A stretch of 64,000 bases of DNA from Kalaharituber pfeilii (lineage: Eukaryota > Ascomycota > Pezizomycetes > Pezizales > Pezizaceae), in NCBI GenBank assembly GCA_015179045.1, contig WHUZ01000085.1, positions 62,001 to 126,000 of the forward strand, read 5' to 3'. Position 1 is the first letter of the stretch. Each line of letters begins with the position of its first letter. The notes under the pieces are model-generated. The model was not told where the DNA came from. It made no database searches and saw nothing but the letters and a program-made list of their open reading frames with translations. The translations under genes and the position numbers were made by a program. Shown here piece after piece: positions 1 to 11,738 of the stretch.

Positions 1-905
1 GTCCGCAGGGAGCCGGTCGTGGAGCGGGAGTCGGAAGATTCGGCGTCGGAGTCCGAGTCTTCATCTGCATCGAGGTCATGGGAGGAAGAAGGGCCCGCTG
101 CATCGGCACCGGAGAGGGGAGAGGATGTGCTGGTGAGGGGGTTCATAGTGGTGGTCCCAACACCACCGGTGGACGTGTTGATGTAGGAGCGTCCCAGTCT
201 GTTCGGTACAAGCGTAGACAACTTCGAATTAAATTGGGAGAGGTTTGTCAAGGCGGTACTGGCGAGGTCGGCCCGCGCGGCGGTGAGTGAGTCGAACATA
301 GGCTGGAAGATGTATTTGCTGGCACCCCAGACGGTGACTGCCGCTGCTCCTGCGTAATACATTCCTGCAACGAGAGATTGCGCATTAACGGGCGCTGGGG
401 GCTGGGGTGGTGGGGCAAGAAATTCTGGGTAGGTGACGATGAGAGGTTGTTGGAGTTGTTGAGGAGGCGGGTATTGAGATTGTGGTTGCGAGGGTGGAGG
501 GGAGGAGGGGGAGGGGACAGGTGTGGGTTTTTTGATCTATTGTAGGTGGTGTTAGACTGATATTTCTAGATTTTATGGGTGAGTCTTGGGTAAAATACGA
601 ACCTCTTTCAACTCGCTCGGCACAGGACTCTTTTCGTTCTTTGAACTCTCCCCTGGCGATGGCTTTGACGATGACGACGTTCCCGATCCGGCAGACGTAG
701 GCTCCTTCCCTTTACCATTCCCAGTGGTCGCTGTCCTTGCCTTCTCTAATAGTCCCTCAATCTCTCGCTCCGATAGGCCTTTGCGTCTCAGGAACTCGAT
801 TTTTTCCTCAAGGGGTGCATTCTTGAGCTTTTCGCTTGCGAGAAACTCTTTGGAGATGGCGTACAGGGCGTCGCGGGAGAGAGGTTGGTGTTTGGTTTCA
901 GTCAT
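1..905 (-). CDS. PEX14: Pex14-family peroxisomal membrane docking protein, C-terminus beyond left edge
   Basis: Exon 1 runs 905 to about 603 and exon 2 from 536 off the left edge. The acceptor at 537 (ACAATAG) is clear; the donor near 602 (GTTCGT) is weak, chosen because it keeps phase 0 into exon 2. The N-terminal 50 residues match the Pex14 N-domain that binds Pex5/Pex19: a helix around FLASEKLKNAPLEEKIEFL followed by KGLSEREIEGLLEKA. Exon 2 has a proline/glutamine-rich linker, the Pex14-like segment LIVTYPEFLAPP, and a membrane-associated stretch (SLVAGMYYAGAAAVTVWGASKYI), then an acidic/serine-rich tail cut by the window edge. In the family this is the docking factor for PTS1/PTS2 receptor-cargo import on the peroxisome membrane. 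Filamentous fungi also carry a Pex14/Pex17 hybrid (Pex33); without the C-terminus I cannot separate the two. Confidence 0.82.
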
Positions 906-3900
906 TGTTAGGTATTAGTATTTGTGCAGTGATTGATTTCGATTTCGTATTTCGGCACCTGTCCCACGAGTTTATTGAATGCCTCTCAAGTCCCTCGTGA
1001 AAGTCGAGCTGCGAGCTGAGGGATGAAGTTGCGGGTGTAAGAAAGTCGCCAAGGAGCGCCAGCTCGGGAAAGCGTGTTTGGCGTTCAGCTGCTCTTGTGC
1101 CTGGAGCCGAGGGTGAGTTGTGCGCGGGTGGCTGAGCTAGGGGACCAGAAGCAAAGTGGCTGGTGGAGGTGACTAAGCTGGCTGGACCGCCAATACGCAT
1201 GCCAAGACCCTTTTGCAAGTTGTCTGAAAAGAGAAGTCGTTCTATGAAATCAACTTTGCCTGAGGGGGATACGTCGATTTGCATGCAAAGACCCAAGATA
1301 CTCTGGCCTAGGACCTCTTAGTTGCCGTTATTTAATCATAATAATTCAAGAAAGAAGATGGTTGCCTGCAGTGGCAGAAGTGGGCTTCGTGGTGCATTCT
1401 CACATTGTTTCTGCCCGCCGCTACCCATTATAACTCACGCTCATCCCATCTAGGAAACAACAATCCCAATTGGTGTATATTCGTCGACACAATTTTTGAA
1501 CCCAGTCGTAAACCGTTGAATTGCCCCAAACTGCCGCAAATAAGCTGAAACGATGTCTCAAGGAGTTCATTTGGGAATTCCTAAACTGCAAAGGTCCGTG
1601 TACAACCAATCTCCAGCGAACTCACATCTCGGTTCAGGAAGAGTCATGGGTTGGCTGTGTACGGCTGGGACGTCACGGTGTGGCAACTCTGGTACTCTGC
1701 AGGTTAGCGCCATTCCGAGTTCATCTCCCGAGATGCAAAAGGACGGTGTGTACACTCGCAGATTGGCAAATAAGCAAGCCCTGTCACCTGTGGGGCCAAA
1801 CCTGAGATTGCGCAATGCTGGACAGGAGGAATCTTAGAGGTCGGTAATTACCTTTGACTGCTCAAGCAGTACAATGCAGCCCTAAGACATAGAACAAGAA
1901 TGGTCACACGAAAAAATATCTAAGGCTGGAGAGGTTGCACGAGGAGCATAGCTCTCCCCCAATTAGACTATCATCTCCCTTTCAAACTTGCGTGCCCTAG
2001 CAGGTACCTAATTACTTAACTTATCACTTGGTCTTTTCCACATTCTGCTAGGCTGACACCACTAACAATATGACGAAATGTAGGCACATCTTAGCTGCAG
2101 ATATATGTAGTGGAATGGAGCTTACCTGGACAGCAGGGTTGCTCTCAAACATGCAACAGCCTTTCACCAAAGTTCCAGGATGACCAACTAACAATGGGTG
2201 GATTGGGGGCGTTTGGTCCTTGCCCCAGCTATTTCGCAGAATGATTGCCATCTGTGAAATTGAATGCTGGCGCTAGCACATGTACTTGTATTTGGCCACT
2301 TGGTATCATTTCAGGTATATGTTCCTTGCCAATCAGCTCCAATTCACCATCCGTTTAGCAACTGTAAACGAAGCCGCCGGTACCGTCTAGATATATGAGG
2401 AAATGAAGTGCTGTCAGTAGGTCATCGCATGTCTGTCCGCTGCCCCTCATGCCTAAGCTGCATGCATACGCTTACATCACGCGGTGAGGTTGGTAGCTAA
2501 TTTCACGGCTTCCGTCCCAACTTGCCCCTTTGTAAACTGCAGTAGAGTGGCACATCAAGGTGCAAGCCGTTAGCATCTTCCGAACTGGACTGCATCCGCA
2601 GGCACTGTAGCCGGCCTCAGGTGCTCGGGACCAGACCAGGACCAGAGCATCTCCAGTGCCAGAGGGAGGCTCACAGCTGCCAATGCAAGAACCACCTGTG
2701 GATTCCAGTTAGCAATACAAACGGCTGGCATTCAAACACTTTACGATGCTGCTCTTGAGCCGGCATTATCGTTATCGAACGAGTGCAACCCTAGTAGGTA
2801 CTACATGCCTACCTAGCCCGCCCTTCTATCTTGGCCAAGCCGGGCCTTGATTGCTTACTTCCAGCTTATCTTCCCTGAACTCGACACTCCGTATGCCTTA
2901 AGCCTGCATCTCTCTTCTCATCTACCGGCTAGTATGAGGAGTGCCCAATAATTGCAAAATCGTATCTCCCGAGTCTTGCCGCATCCCATAGAAGCAGGAG
3001 CTCAATTGGAATCGGCCTCATTCATTCGAGACTGGCATATTCATTGTGCTCACGGTGTGTTGAACTGTACATTGTTAAAAAGACTATGAGGATGCTTAAG
3101 GAGCACTGGAAAGGTTATGAGACAGAGCACGGAGGCACCAAGGGAATGTCGGAGTGGAGGAGCATCAACCCTCCACTATATCCTGGCAACACGTCACTAA
3201 GCCGAAGTAAAGCAGCCATATACCTGTTTGAGATTTCGTAACACTTACGAAGAATTACCCTTTCCGCGTATGTGGAGCCTTACCTGCTCTCACCTGGGCA
3301 AAGCAATCTCCCATGTCTGTTTGCTATACTCATGCTTTCTCCGAAACGGCATTCCTTTTCTTGAGTTGCCCTTCCCTTTCCCATAATCATCATTCTTGTT
3401 TGGGCCTGTGTGCTGGCTGGCTGATACCGAGGCTTGCAATCGCCCGAGTCTATACTTGTTAGCCAGCACTGGACTGTTCGCACTTAGGGCTTGGTCCTAG
3501 CGGGCCTTGAATCGCTGCCCAGATCTTTGCGGTGCCCTTCTTCCCCTCCCTGGCAATGCCACACCCGCACCAACGCGCGGGCGGTCGCGAGAGCAGTGGC
3601 AGCGGACCAGGAGAATAGCAGATGCGCTGCGGACATTGCAACGCTCGTTGACCTGTGCTATATAGCTCTATCCCCCCCCACCTACCACCTCTCCCTCTCC
3701 CTCCCCTCCCTCCCTCATTTCCTCCCTCATTCAGCTCAACTGGGAGTTCTAAGCGCATTGTCCGCGTAGTACTAATCCTCGTGTACCCTAAGGACTCAGT
3801 TCAGCCAAGCGCATCCCTGTATATATCACCATCAAGACTCCCATAGCCCAAACTGTCTGCGAGCACCGGGCCCACTGCATGGTTTTTAAAGCACTGAACT

Positions 3901-4882
3901 GCCTTGCCCAATTGTGCAGTTTCCATTCTATTCTGCTTGGTCAATCCTTTCTCTCTTCACTCTCCCCTCCTGCGCTTTTGTCCATCGCCGTCGGCTTATC
4001 AAAACTCCCACCCGGTTGGGTACAGTGGGCTCTACCTATCAAATCTAGAACCTAGAGTTGAGGGCAAGATTGCGTATGTGCAAGTGCCAGTGCCAGTGCC
4101 AGTGCCAGTACTGTGTTTCATCTGCTATACATTCCTTCATCCTGTCTGACAGTTACATACCTTCTCTTGCGAGAACCAGCTCACACTAAGTATTGTATAA
4201 CATCGGCTCTGTGTGCCCGTTGATCTTCCTACCTAAGTATCTACAATCTGTCTTCTCCATATCAAAGGCTCTTTGTCACAGACTTACATTTTTTTTATGT
4301 TGTAGCACAAATTGGAAGAAACCTATCCAAAGTTTCGGCCAAACATACTAGGTTCGAATTCGGCATTCATCCTTAGGTTTCACATTTCAATTACCGTCAT
4401 CATAGCGATAGCCCACATCCCACCATCACTAACATTCTACATACAACCACTGACACCAACGCACCAATTAACTGCTCTAAGATAACTTTCCACTTTTGAC
4501 GACCATCTGCCATCGCACCTGTCATCTGAAACGACTATTTCGTTGTTTACAAGCGAATTGATACATTCTCCTTCACCTCGCAGCTCGTGAGTGCGGCCTA
4601 GTGCATCACATTCACGGCAAAAGTCCCAGCTTTCAAAGGACTGGGTAGCTAGAGCACCCCTGGTGATTTTCCGCCACCAAGCACCACAGGCGACAGGCAT
4701 TAAGGCATCAGGCAGGCTATTGTAAGTTGGCAACATATAAGTAAAATGAAAACGAATGAATTGCTGAAATGAAAGAGCAGTAAACAGATAAAGAAAGAAA
4801 GAAATAAAGAGGAAAAAAAGGGATTGAGTTTATTTTCTTTTTCCTTTTATTTTTCTTTTTCCGTTTTTATTCTTTTCGCACA
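906..4882. other. Long intergenic region, no supported gene
   Basis: About 4 kb between divergent PEX14 and IES2. Short open frames here lack family motifs and consistent splice signals. A small hexanucleotide repeat (TGCCAG, about four copies) lies at 4084-4109. A pyrimidine/T-rich tract (about 4800-4880) directly precedes the IES2 start, as is common in fungal promoters and 5' leaders. Stops are frequent in all frames from 1300 to 3000. Confidence 0.5.
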
Positions 4883-5653
4883 ATGACGCGACGCCGTTCA
4901 GGTCTCCAAGCGGCTGCGCCCGCAGCAGACGTCGACGATTCGGTTGAGGTGGGGGACACAATCACCGTTAAGCCCTTTCGGGAGACGCTGCAGCGCCCGC
5001 AGCGCCCGCAGCTGTATAATCCCGGCAACGCCTCCACGAACAAACAGACTTCTTCCTCCTACCCAATCCCAGCTCCCATTAACAACAAACCTGGCTACTC
5101 GAATTCATCCTCAACTTCATCCATCTCGTCGGATCCATCCGGCAACGACAGCACTTACAAAAATAGTAATCACCAGGATACTGGTAGAAATTTTTCGTCT
5201 GCGAACACCAGTCCTCAGCGAATAACGACAGCAACAACACGAGGTAGTAGAGTCTCCGCCGCCGCAGCAGCATCCAGCAACTCAACCGACATCGCTACAA
5301 CACCCGTCTCAGAGTCCCCGTCACCCATTGCGCCCCCTCCTCCTGCTCATCCCCGCTTGATCCTTAAAATGGGTAAGGAAAAGCTCCGCGAAGCAACTTC
5401 GTCGTGGTCCGGGGGAAATAGTAGGAATTCTGGCCCTGGTGGTGGCGGAGGGTCCGCGAGATCACGAATACAGCAGCAAGCGAAAAAGGATGAAAGGAGC
5501 AGGACGACGGAGGCGAGACCGAATGTGACTTTGAGCAGAAGTGCGAGGCCAGGTGCGAGGAAGGTTGTGGAGAGTTCATCCTCAGAGGAATCAGAAGAGG
5601 AGGAGGAGGAATCAGAAGAGGAAGAGGAGGAGGAGGAGGAGGAGGAGGAAGAA

Positions 5654-5688
<35 letters not shown>

Positions 5689-6705
5689 TGTAGATGCGGA
5701 GGGGGAGATGGACGAGGACATGATGGACGTCGATGCAGAGGGTGAATCCGATACCGAATTAACACTTCCACCGCCTACAATTCCGGCGGCGCGGCCGGCA
5801 AAGTCTATCACGAGTGTATTCACTGCGAAAAACACGACTTCCAAATCAAAAACACAGAAACCATCGTATGATGAAGATGAAGATGAGGAGGAGGAAGAAG
5901 AGGAAGAGGAAGAAGAGGAAGAGGAAGAAGACGAAGATGATGAAGGTGAAGAAGATGAGGATGAAGATGAAGATGCGGAGGGAGAGACAGACGATGAGGT
6001 GTCTATGGGACCATCATCAATTACGACTGCTGCAAGCTCAACACCAGCGTTTGGCTCAAGGATGAGCACACCGGATATGTCGAGGATGACAAAGAGGCAG
6101 AGGTCACGATTGGATGAGGTGTATAATGCGGATTTAATGGAGTTGCCGGATGGGTTTGGTATGTTCATACACCCAAATACTATTTTTTTTATGTTTACTA
6201 TGAATGTTTTTATGCTAACGGACGTCGCTTGCATTTAGAGCGCGGAGCCCCCAGCACCCGTCGCCCACCTGAATCCGCCGAAGAACTCGCCCTTAAACGC
6301 GCTGAGATGGCCCGCCGTCGCAAAAACCTTACTGACCAACGTCTCGAGGAGGAAAAGATGGACACCATCAATCGTCTTCTGAAACGGCAGGCTCCAAAAC
6401 TCCGTGGTCGAGGAGGTGCAACGGCTAAAGCCAGTGGGACGGCCGGTGATGTGACACCTGCTGGTGGGGAAGGGGGGGATTTGGTGGGGGGAGCTGTGAA
6501 GGAGGAGGAGAAGAAGCCGAATATGGTGAGGTGGGTGAGTGGGAGGGAGGGTGTGAGGTTGTATGTGCCGAGTAGCTGGGAGGGTACGGAGGCGGGAAGG
6601 GTATTTGAGAAAGGGATGGGGGGAAGATTGGTGCCGGGTCGGGAGGGAAGGAGGTTGGTGGAGGTGATTGAGGAGGGAGGAGATGTAGTGATGGCAGGGG
6701 CGTAA
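4883..6705 (+). CDS. IES2: INO80 chromatin-remodelling complex subunit Ies2 (PAPA-1/INO80B-like)
   Basis: Two exons, 4883-6158 and 6239-6705, with an 80-nt intron (donor GTATGT, TGCTAAC branch site, acceptor TTTAG), encode 580 residues. The diagnostic C-terminal block is split by the intron: MTKRQRSRLDEVYNADLMEL before it, then LALKRAEMARRRKNLTDQRL and EEEKMDTINRLLKRQAPK (about residues 442-480). This is the PAPA-1-like conserved region of Ies2/INO80B, which couples INO80 ATPase activity to nucleosome sliding in the nucleus. The N-terminal 400 residues are low complexity: Ser/Asn/Thr-rich, then two long, almost pure glutamate tracts (about residues 232-290 and 329-375). The short C-terminal block VRWVSGREGVRLYVPSSW also fits fungal Ies2. 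The GA-rich glutamate tracts make a long antisense open frame of serines that is not a gene. Confidence 0.88.
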
Positions 6706-8264
6706 GGGGAGGGGTGGAGGAAGGAGGAAGGGAAACTTCAGTGCGACTATCTGGAATGGGCGAATAAGCACTCTCTGGTAGTTCTACACTCTTGGAGTCG
6801 AAGATATAAAAGCCACTGGACGCTCGATATATGCCACACTACACATTCCTGCCACTACTGCTGCTACTACCATAACCGCTACATTGCTACATGGATATAT
6901 GGATGCATGGATACAATGGATACAAGTTATCGTTAATGATATCTACTTAATAACTGTACATCACACATCCATGCCAGGCTTCGAATTCCTTTCAAGGTTG
7001 CCCAGGGAGCAGCTAAGTGGAGTTTGGGGTTTATGGAATATGGGGTATGGGAATATCTGTTACAACTCAATCGGTCAATCTATATTAAGCTGGTTACCAC
7101 TTGATGCTTTGCTCGTTACTAGGTGGGACCATCATCATCATCGCTTTATCTTTACCTCTGCCCGGCCTCTCTCCCCTCTGTCGGGCACCCAGGGGGACAC
7201 CAGGCGCGTTAGGTGGGTGATCGTGGTGAGCGAGGAGTAGATTTTAATATGAGCGATTAGGCCCACGGGGGCGGAAGCTGCAATAATAATTTTATGGGTA
7301 TGGAAATGCCCATCCAAAGAAAGTTTGAACTTGAAGACAGTCTCATTGCGGAGTGTCAGAATTGCTCGACTTTTAAGAATGGTAGGAGATATAGGAGTTT
7401 CATCAAGCACCGTCACAGGACTTTAAGATGGTCTCTCCTTGAAGATAGTGAGGAAGAGAAATCGAACCGAACTGCTGTGGGTCTTTGGACGATTTGGGGC
7501 TAACCATGTACAAAATTCTGCATTATGAGGGCCATTCCTGACCCGCAAGTTGGTGTTAAAGTTAAAAAATTTGAAACGATGACCACAGAATAGACCGTCT
7601 AATGCAAGCATTAACAATAGCTTTTCTGTTTCCTTTTTTTTTTTTTTTTTTTTTTTTGACCAGAAGAATTTGTTGCAAAAATCTCGACCAAGCAGGAGTG
7701 GAATCTCTCTAAATATTCCATAGGAGGGTATGTTTCGGAGGTCATTAAAGTGGATTCAGGAGACTGCTTCAAAAAAACAAAAAACTCATGCTGCATTACC
7801 GGTTCATCTCGTAACATCAGAGTCGTGTGTTCAATAAGCTCGGCCAATTGTGTATTTGTTTCTTTTGATTGAGCATACCTAGGAGTCATATATATTGAGA
7901 GGGTTATTTTGAAAGAAGTTCCTCCCACCTGGCAGATAATTGGGCTGCAATACTGGTATCAGAGGATGCAACACAAAAGAAATATTTGATCTGTACTGTA
8001 GATCTAAAATATTTTGCAAATCACTTTATATAAAAAAATTTGTTTTGCCCTGTTTTCCTCCTAGCCCTTGTAAAAAGAAGCTGGCTGTATGCTTTTCCTC
8101 CACTGCTTGAATAAGAGACGGGAACTTTTTGGAGGGTCGTGTGCGGTAGTAACTATGAGAGTTTGTGGCGTGACGCCATCGCCACCACACAAAAATCTCC
8201 ACACTCAAGCCTCTCACGCCGGTGGTCAACACAAGCCCCGCCGACCCGCTTATCAAGAAACATC
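6706..8264. other. Intergenic, no supported gene
   Basis: No coding signal with family motifs. A 24-nt T homopolymer lies at 7634-7657; it would be a poly(A) tail on the minus strand and may mark an old retroposed insertion, but I found no matching flanking duplication. The short minus-strand frame ending in poly-lysine here is a translation of that homopolymer. Confidence 0.45.
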
Positions 8265-8975
8265 ATGTCTGCCCGCACCTACGACCCGCACGCCGGCAAC
8301 GCCTGGCCCGGCCCCTTTGACCCCGACACCCTCACCAGCTACGACCCCACCCTCCAAATCACCCGTACCCTTTTCAGCCGCCGCCGCGCGCCGACCGAGC
8401 TCCACGCCTCCACTGAGCTCGCCATCACAATCGACGGGTCCTGCCACGGCAACGGGACCCCCTCCGCGCGCGGCGCCTACGGCATATGGTTCGGCCCCGA
8501 GTCACGGCACAACCACGCCGCCTTATGCTGCCTCAACTGCACCCCGACCCCGCAAAGCAACCAGGTGGCCGAGATCGACGCGCGCTTGCGCGCGCGAAGT
8601 ACTGCGTGCTGCGCGACATTCCGGCCGGTGCGGTGACGAAGGTTGTATTGAATCTCGGACTCAGAGTACGTGGTGAATGCAATGACGCTGTGGGTCTGGG
8701 GCTGGGCGCAGAATGGCTGGATGGTGGCTGGTAGAGGGCGCCCAGTCGCTAATCAACGGCACATGCAGCTCCTGCATGACATGTGCTTGGAGCTCGAGGA
8801 TGACGGGATTCAGGTTCAGTTCTGGAGAGTGGATAGGATGTATGTGCAGGAAGCCGACAGGCTCGCGAATAGTGCGCTGGATGAGGCGGCAGGATGTAAT
8901 TGCTCCCAGCATCCTCCAGCGCCAGTGCGGAAGAATAGGAGACGCTTCAATCGGAAGCATCCGAGTCGAAGTTAG
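8265..8975 (+). pseudogene. RNase H-like protein gene with two opposing frameshifts
   Basis: A GC-rich open frame starts at ATG 8265 and carries an RNase H type fold: an ITIDGSCHGNG strand with the first catalytic Asp, a GAYGIWFG strand, QSNQVAEIDA with the catalytic Glu, then LRDIPAGAVTKVVLNL, DSEYVVNAMTLWVWGW with the third acidic residue, and VDRMYVQEADRLANSAL as the C-terminal helix with the fourth acidic residue. To read this order, the frame must change near 8580, inside a CG-repeat tract, and change back near 8656; without the changes TGA stops it at 8634. It is intronless. The fold is that of cellular or fungal RNase H-like proteins that cleave RNA in RNA:DNA hybrids; a transposon source is possible. 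Either two compensating indels have broken it, or the sequence has errors in the CG run. Confidence 0.68.
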
Positions 8976-9399
8976 CTACGTGATGCGGATGTAGTGTAAC
9001 GAGCTCTCCAGGGAAGATCCGGAGGACCAACCAACGAAAGCTATGAACGAGTGGAAGAACCTGCCCTTGATGTCGACCGGGAACAATTGCTAGCCGATAT
9101 GAGAGCAACCGAAACGACCATATTTTTTTTCCCTCTGTCCTGTCTGTTCACGCCTGTTTGCATATCTTTCTATGTGAGACCAGAGGTGCTTCATCCCCGC
9201 GATTCACCCAATAGCACACCTGACCATAGAGTTACCCTTACCTTACTCCACCTTTACGGTACCCATCACTTATCTGGATTGAAGATTTTTGAAAGTTGAG
9301 ATTCAATCAAAAGTGCAGGGATGTCTATTGATCTATGTACAGGGTATCATAACTACGACATAAGAGATAATAAAGGAAAACTGGAACTAAGAAATATTG

Positions 9400-11590
9400 A
9401 AAGTAATGAGCTCTGAAACCTCCGCTTACTCCCTCCTCATCACCTCTCGGCCCATCTCAGTTCCACCAATGGGTCCGGCTCGCCTTCTCTGTTCGCCGTA
9501 TGCTTCCGTACAGCCTCCAGCACCCCAGTCCACCTCTTCCACACCTCGCACCTGGACAAATGTGTGTGGTCATCTCCTCTTCCATTCCGCACCACCTGTA
9601 TTGCGGACTGTCGGCCTACACTTCCAAACTCTTATTCCTTTACCGCACATAAGTCCTCCCAGTATGCTTGTCAACCTTCCGAGCCTCTGGAAAGGCCTAT
9701 AGCTTAACTCCAGAATGTTTCTCTCCACTGCGCGCCGCCTCTTCGTCAATACCCTCCCGCCTGCGTCGGTTACCCCCTCCTCCTGGGAGAAGGGTTCCCA
9801 GTTGCACTGCCTTGTCTGCCTCCTCAATGCCCTTCAGCCCCTTGTGGCATCATACTGCACGTCCGTCAGACCCTTCGCTAGCCTTTTCTCCCATACCATT
9901 CTGCAGGCATTGCTGGCCCCATCCGGCGTGAAGTGTGATATGGGTAATTTACGCAGAGAGTTTTATCGAGAGTATACAGCGAGGTTGAGGCCCCTTCTGC
10001 ACCTCTCTTGATGCCCTTTGGCGAGGGACAGTTCCTCTGAATGTGTCCAATACCTTCGCAATGGAAATATCTCCTTCAACTAGCTGTGCCTCCCTCTTCT
10101 GTTTCCTGTATATGGGCCTGTTCCTGTTCCATGGCTGCCCTTTCTCATCGCTGCCGATTCAGATGGTGCATTGGGTGGCGGGGAATCTGGCGTAGTAGCT
10201 GGCTGGTAGCTGGCGCACTGGCTAATGGTTTCTGGGGCCTCCCTGCCACTCGTTTGTATAGTTCGACCTTCCTTACGCTGCCTCCAAGGCTTACCCCCTC
10301 CTTGAAGAGTATTTCCGCCACCTGTGCATTTTCCGCCTCGAATTTAACTGCTGTCGCTTTCATCATGTTCCATGCATTTGATCCCACCCTCTCTTGCCAT
10401 CTCGCTCCAAATGCGTGTGGATTTCCAGTGACTAGGGCGATGTATAGTCTCTACCGCCCCTCAAACCCCTCCACTGGGACTCCTTTCGTGATTAGCGGTA
10501 GTGTGCCCCGTTGCTCGCCCACACATGGAATAAGTCATCTCCAAAGACCACCTCCAGCTGCTTCCTCACTGTATCGACCACCTCGTTCTCCTCCATTCCC
10601 CATGGTGCATCGACAATACGCAACTTCCGCTCATACCTCGAGACTGCCGCATTCCCTACCAAGTCTACCACCTGGATTGACTTCCGCTTACTCCCGCTCT
10701 CCAGTGCAAGCAGTGCGTTACAGATGTCCCCTAGGTATTTCTTCTCCTCTTCCTCCCACCTTGCCCCCTCCCATACCGCTACTTGCTTGTAAAGGGAGAC
10801 CACTACCCATTTCGGGTCTTCTTTGCGCGTACTCTCCCTCTGCCCTTCCAAGTCTCCTTCCTCGCTTCTTTTAATTGTCGGTCGAACCATCTCTTGGACC
10901 TCTCTGTCACTCGTACCTCCTTGACGATATTCGACTCAAAGTTAATATCCATCTAATGAACTCATCCCATCTGTCCCAGTCCATCGTCAAAAACTCTTGT
11001 GACCCCCTGTATACTCAGACGTTAGTAAAATGTAATCTTGATAACTTGAGCTGCTAAAGCTCTATAATAGGATTGTAAAGGATTGGCTGTTGCTTTACTC
11101 ACAATTATATGGAATAGCTTTTAGATCTTTTATGAGAATTTCGAATCATATCTCAACCTTCCTCCTTCATCGCTTCGTCGTATTGTGACCAGGTCGACCG
11201 CTGTGGCATCGCCTTGTTCCATCGCATCGTTCCTGGGAGCCTTGAGTATACACTGTTCAGTACCGTTGGCTCGTCATGCTTGCACTTTAAACCTTTCCTT
11301 GCGTGCCATGGTTTAAAAAGAACTCGTGCAGTGGGTAACTCCGCATGATATATACATACCCCTAACTGTTGCCAAGCCTGTGCCGGTGGACTGAGAGCCA
11401 AAGTCTGCTGAGGGTGGAGCGACTTGACCATCTTATGGCCGTTTCCGCCTACCTTCAACGAGTGACCGCCCATGTTGTGCCGGGTGCCCGCAGTTCCAGA
11501 GGGAATTGCGACGGTCAGGTATTCAGGAGAAGGTTACACGACAGCGGGCGGAGCTGGCTAAGGAACTGCTTGCTGACGGTAGTTTATTGA
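9400..11590 (-). mobile_element. Decayed retroelement ORF1 (gag-like with CCHC zinc knuckle), minus strand
   Basis: Several minus-strand reading pieces interrupted by stops and frame changes fit a non-LTR retrotransposon ORF1. The piece around 10890-10492 is lysine/glutamate-rich (KWVVVSLYKQVAVWEGARW). The piece around 10387-10145 includes WNMMKATAVKFEAENAQVAE and GGSVRKVELYKR, like the nucleic-acid binding part of Tad1-type ORF1. It is followed by a zinc knuckle at 10069-10022 read as YFHCEGIGHIQRNC. The first Cys of the CCHC box is Tyr (TAT for expected TGT), and a TGA sits three codons upstream, both compatible with C-to-T/G-to-A decay. A possible N-terminal continuation lies at 11473-11153. 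No reverse transcriptase was found, so the copy is truncated as well as mutated. LTR-gag origin is not excluded. Confidence 0.55.
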
Positions 11591-11738
11591 TAAGCCGCAC
11601 AGCTGACGTAGGGCGGAAAGCAAAATTTAAACCGAAGCCCAACAAAGTTTATCAACTCATAACACTCTCATTCACATAAATCAGCGCACGTTTCTTTCTC
11701 TCTGCAACATAATACAGGGCGCTCTCTGCGATTTTACA

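Noticed and set aside
898..1296. 132-codon minus-strand frame upstream of PEX14
   Set aside because: No domain, overlaps the PEX14 start and probable leader; composition like intergenic DNA.
5347..6234. Long minus-strand open frame rich in serine opposite IES2
   Set aside because: It is the reverse of the glutamate-coding GA-rich tracts; no domain, and the plus strand has the family motifs and intron.
10041..10874. 277-codon plus-strand frame in the 10-kb region
   Set aside because: Ser/Pro-rich shadow of the minus-strand gag-like relic, which carries the zinc knuckle.
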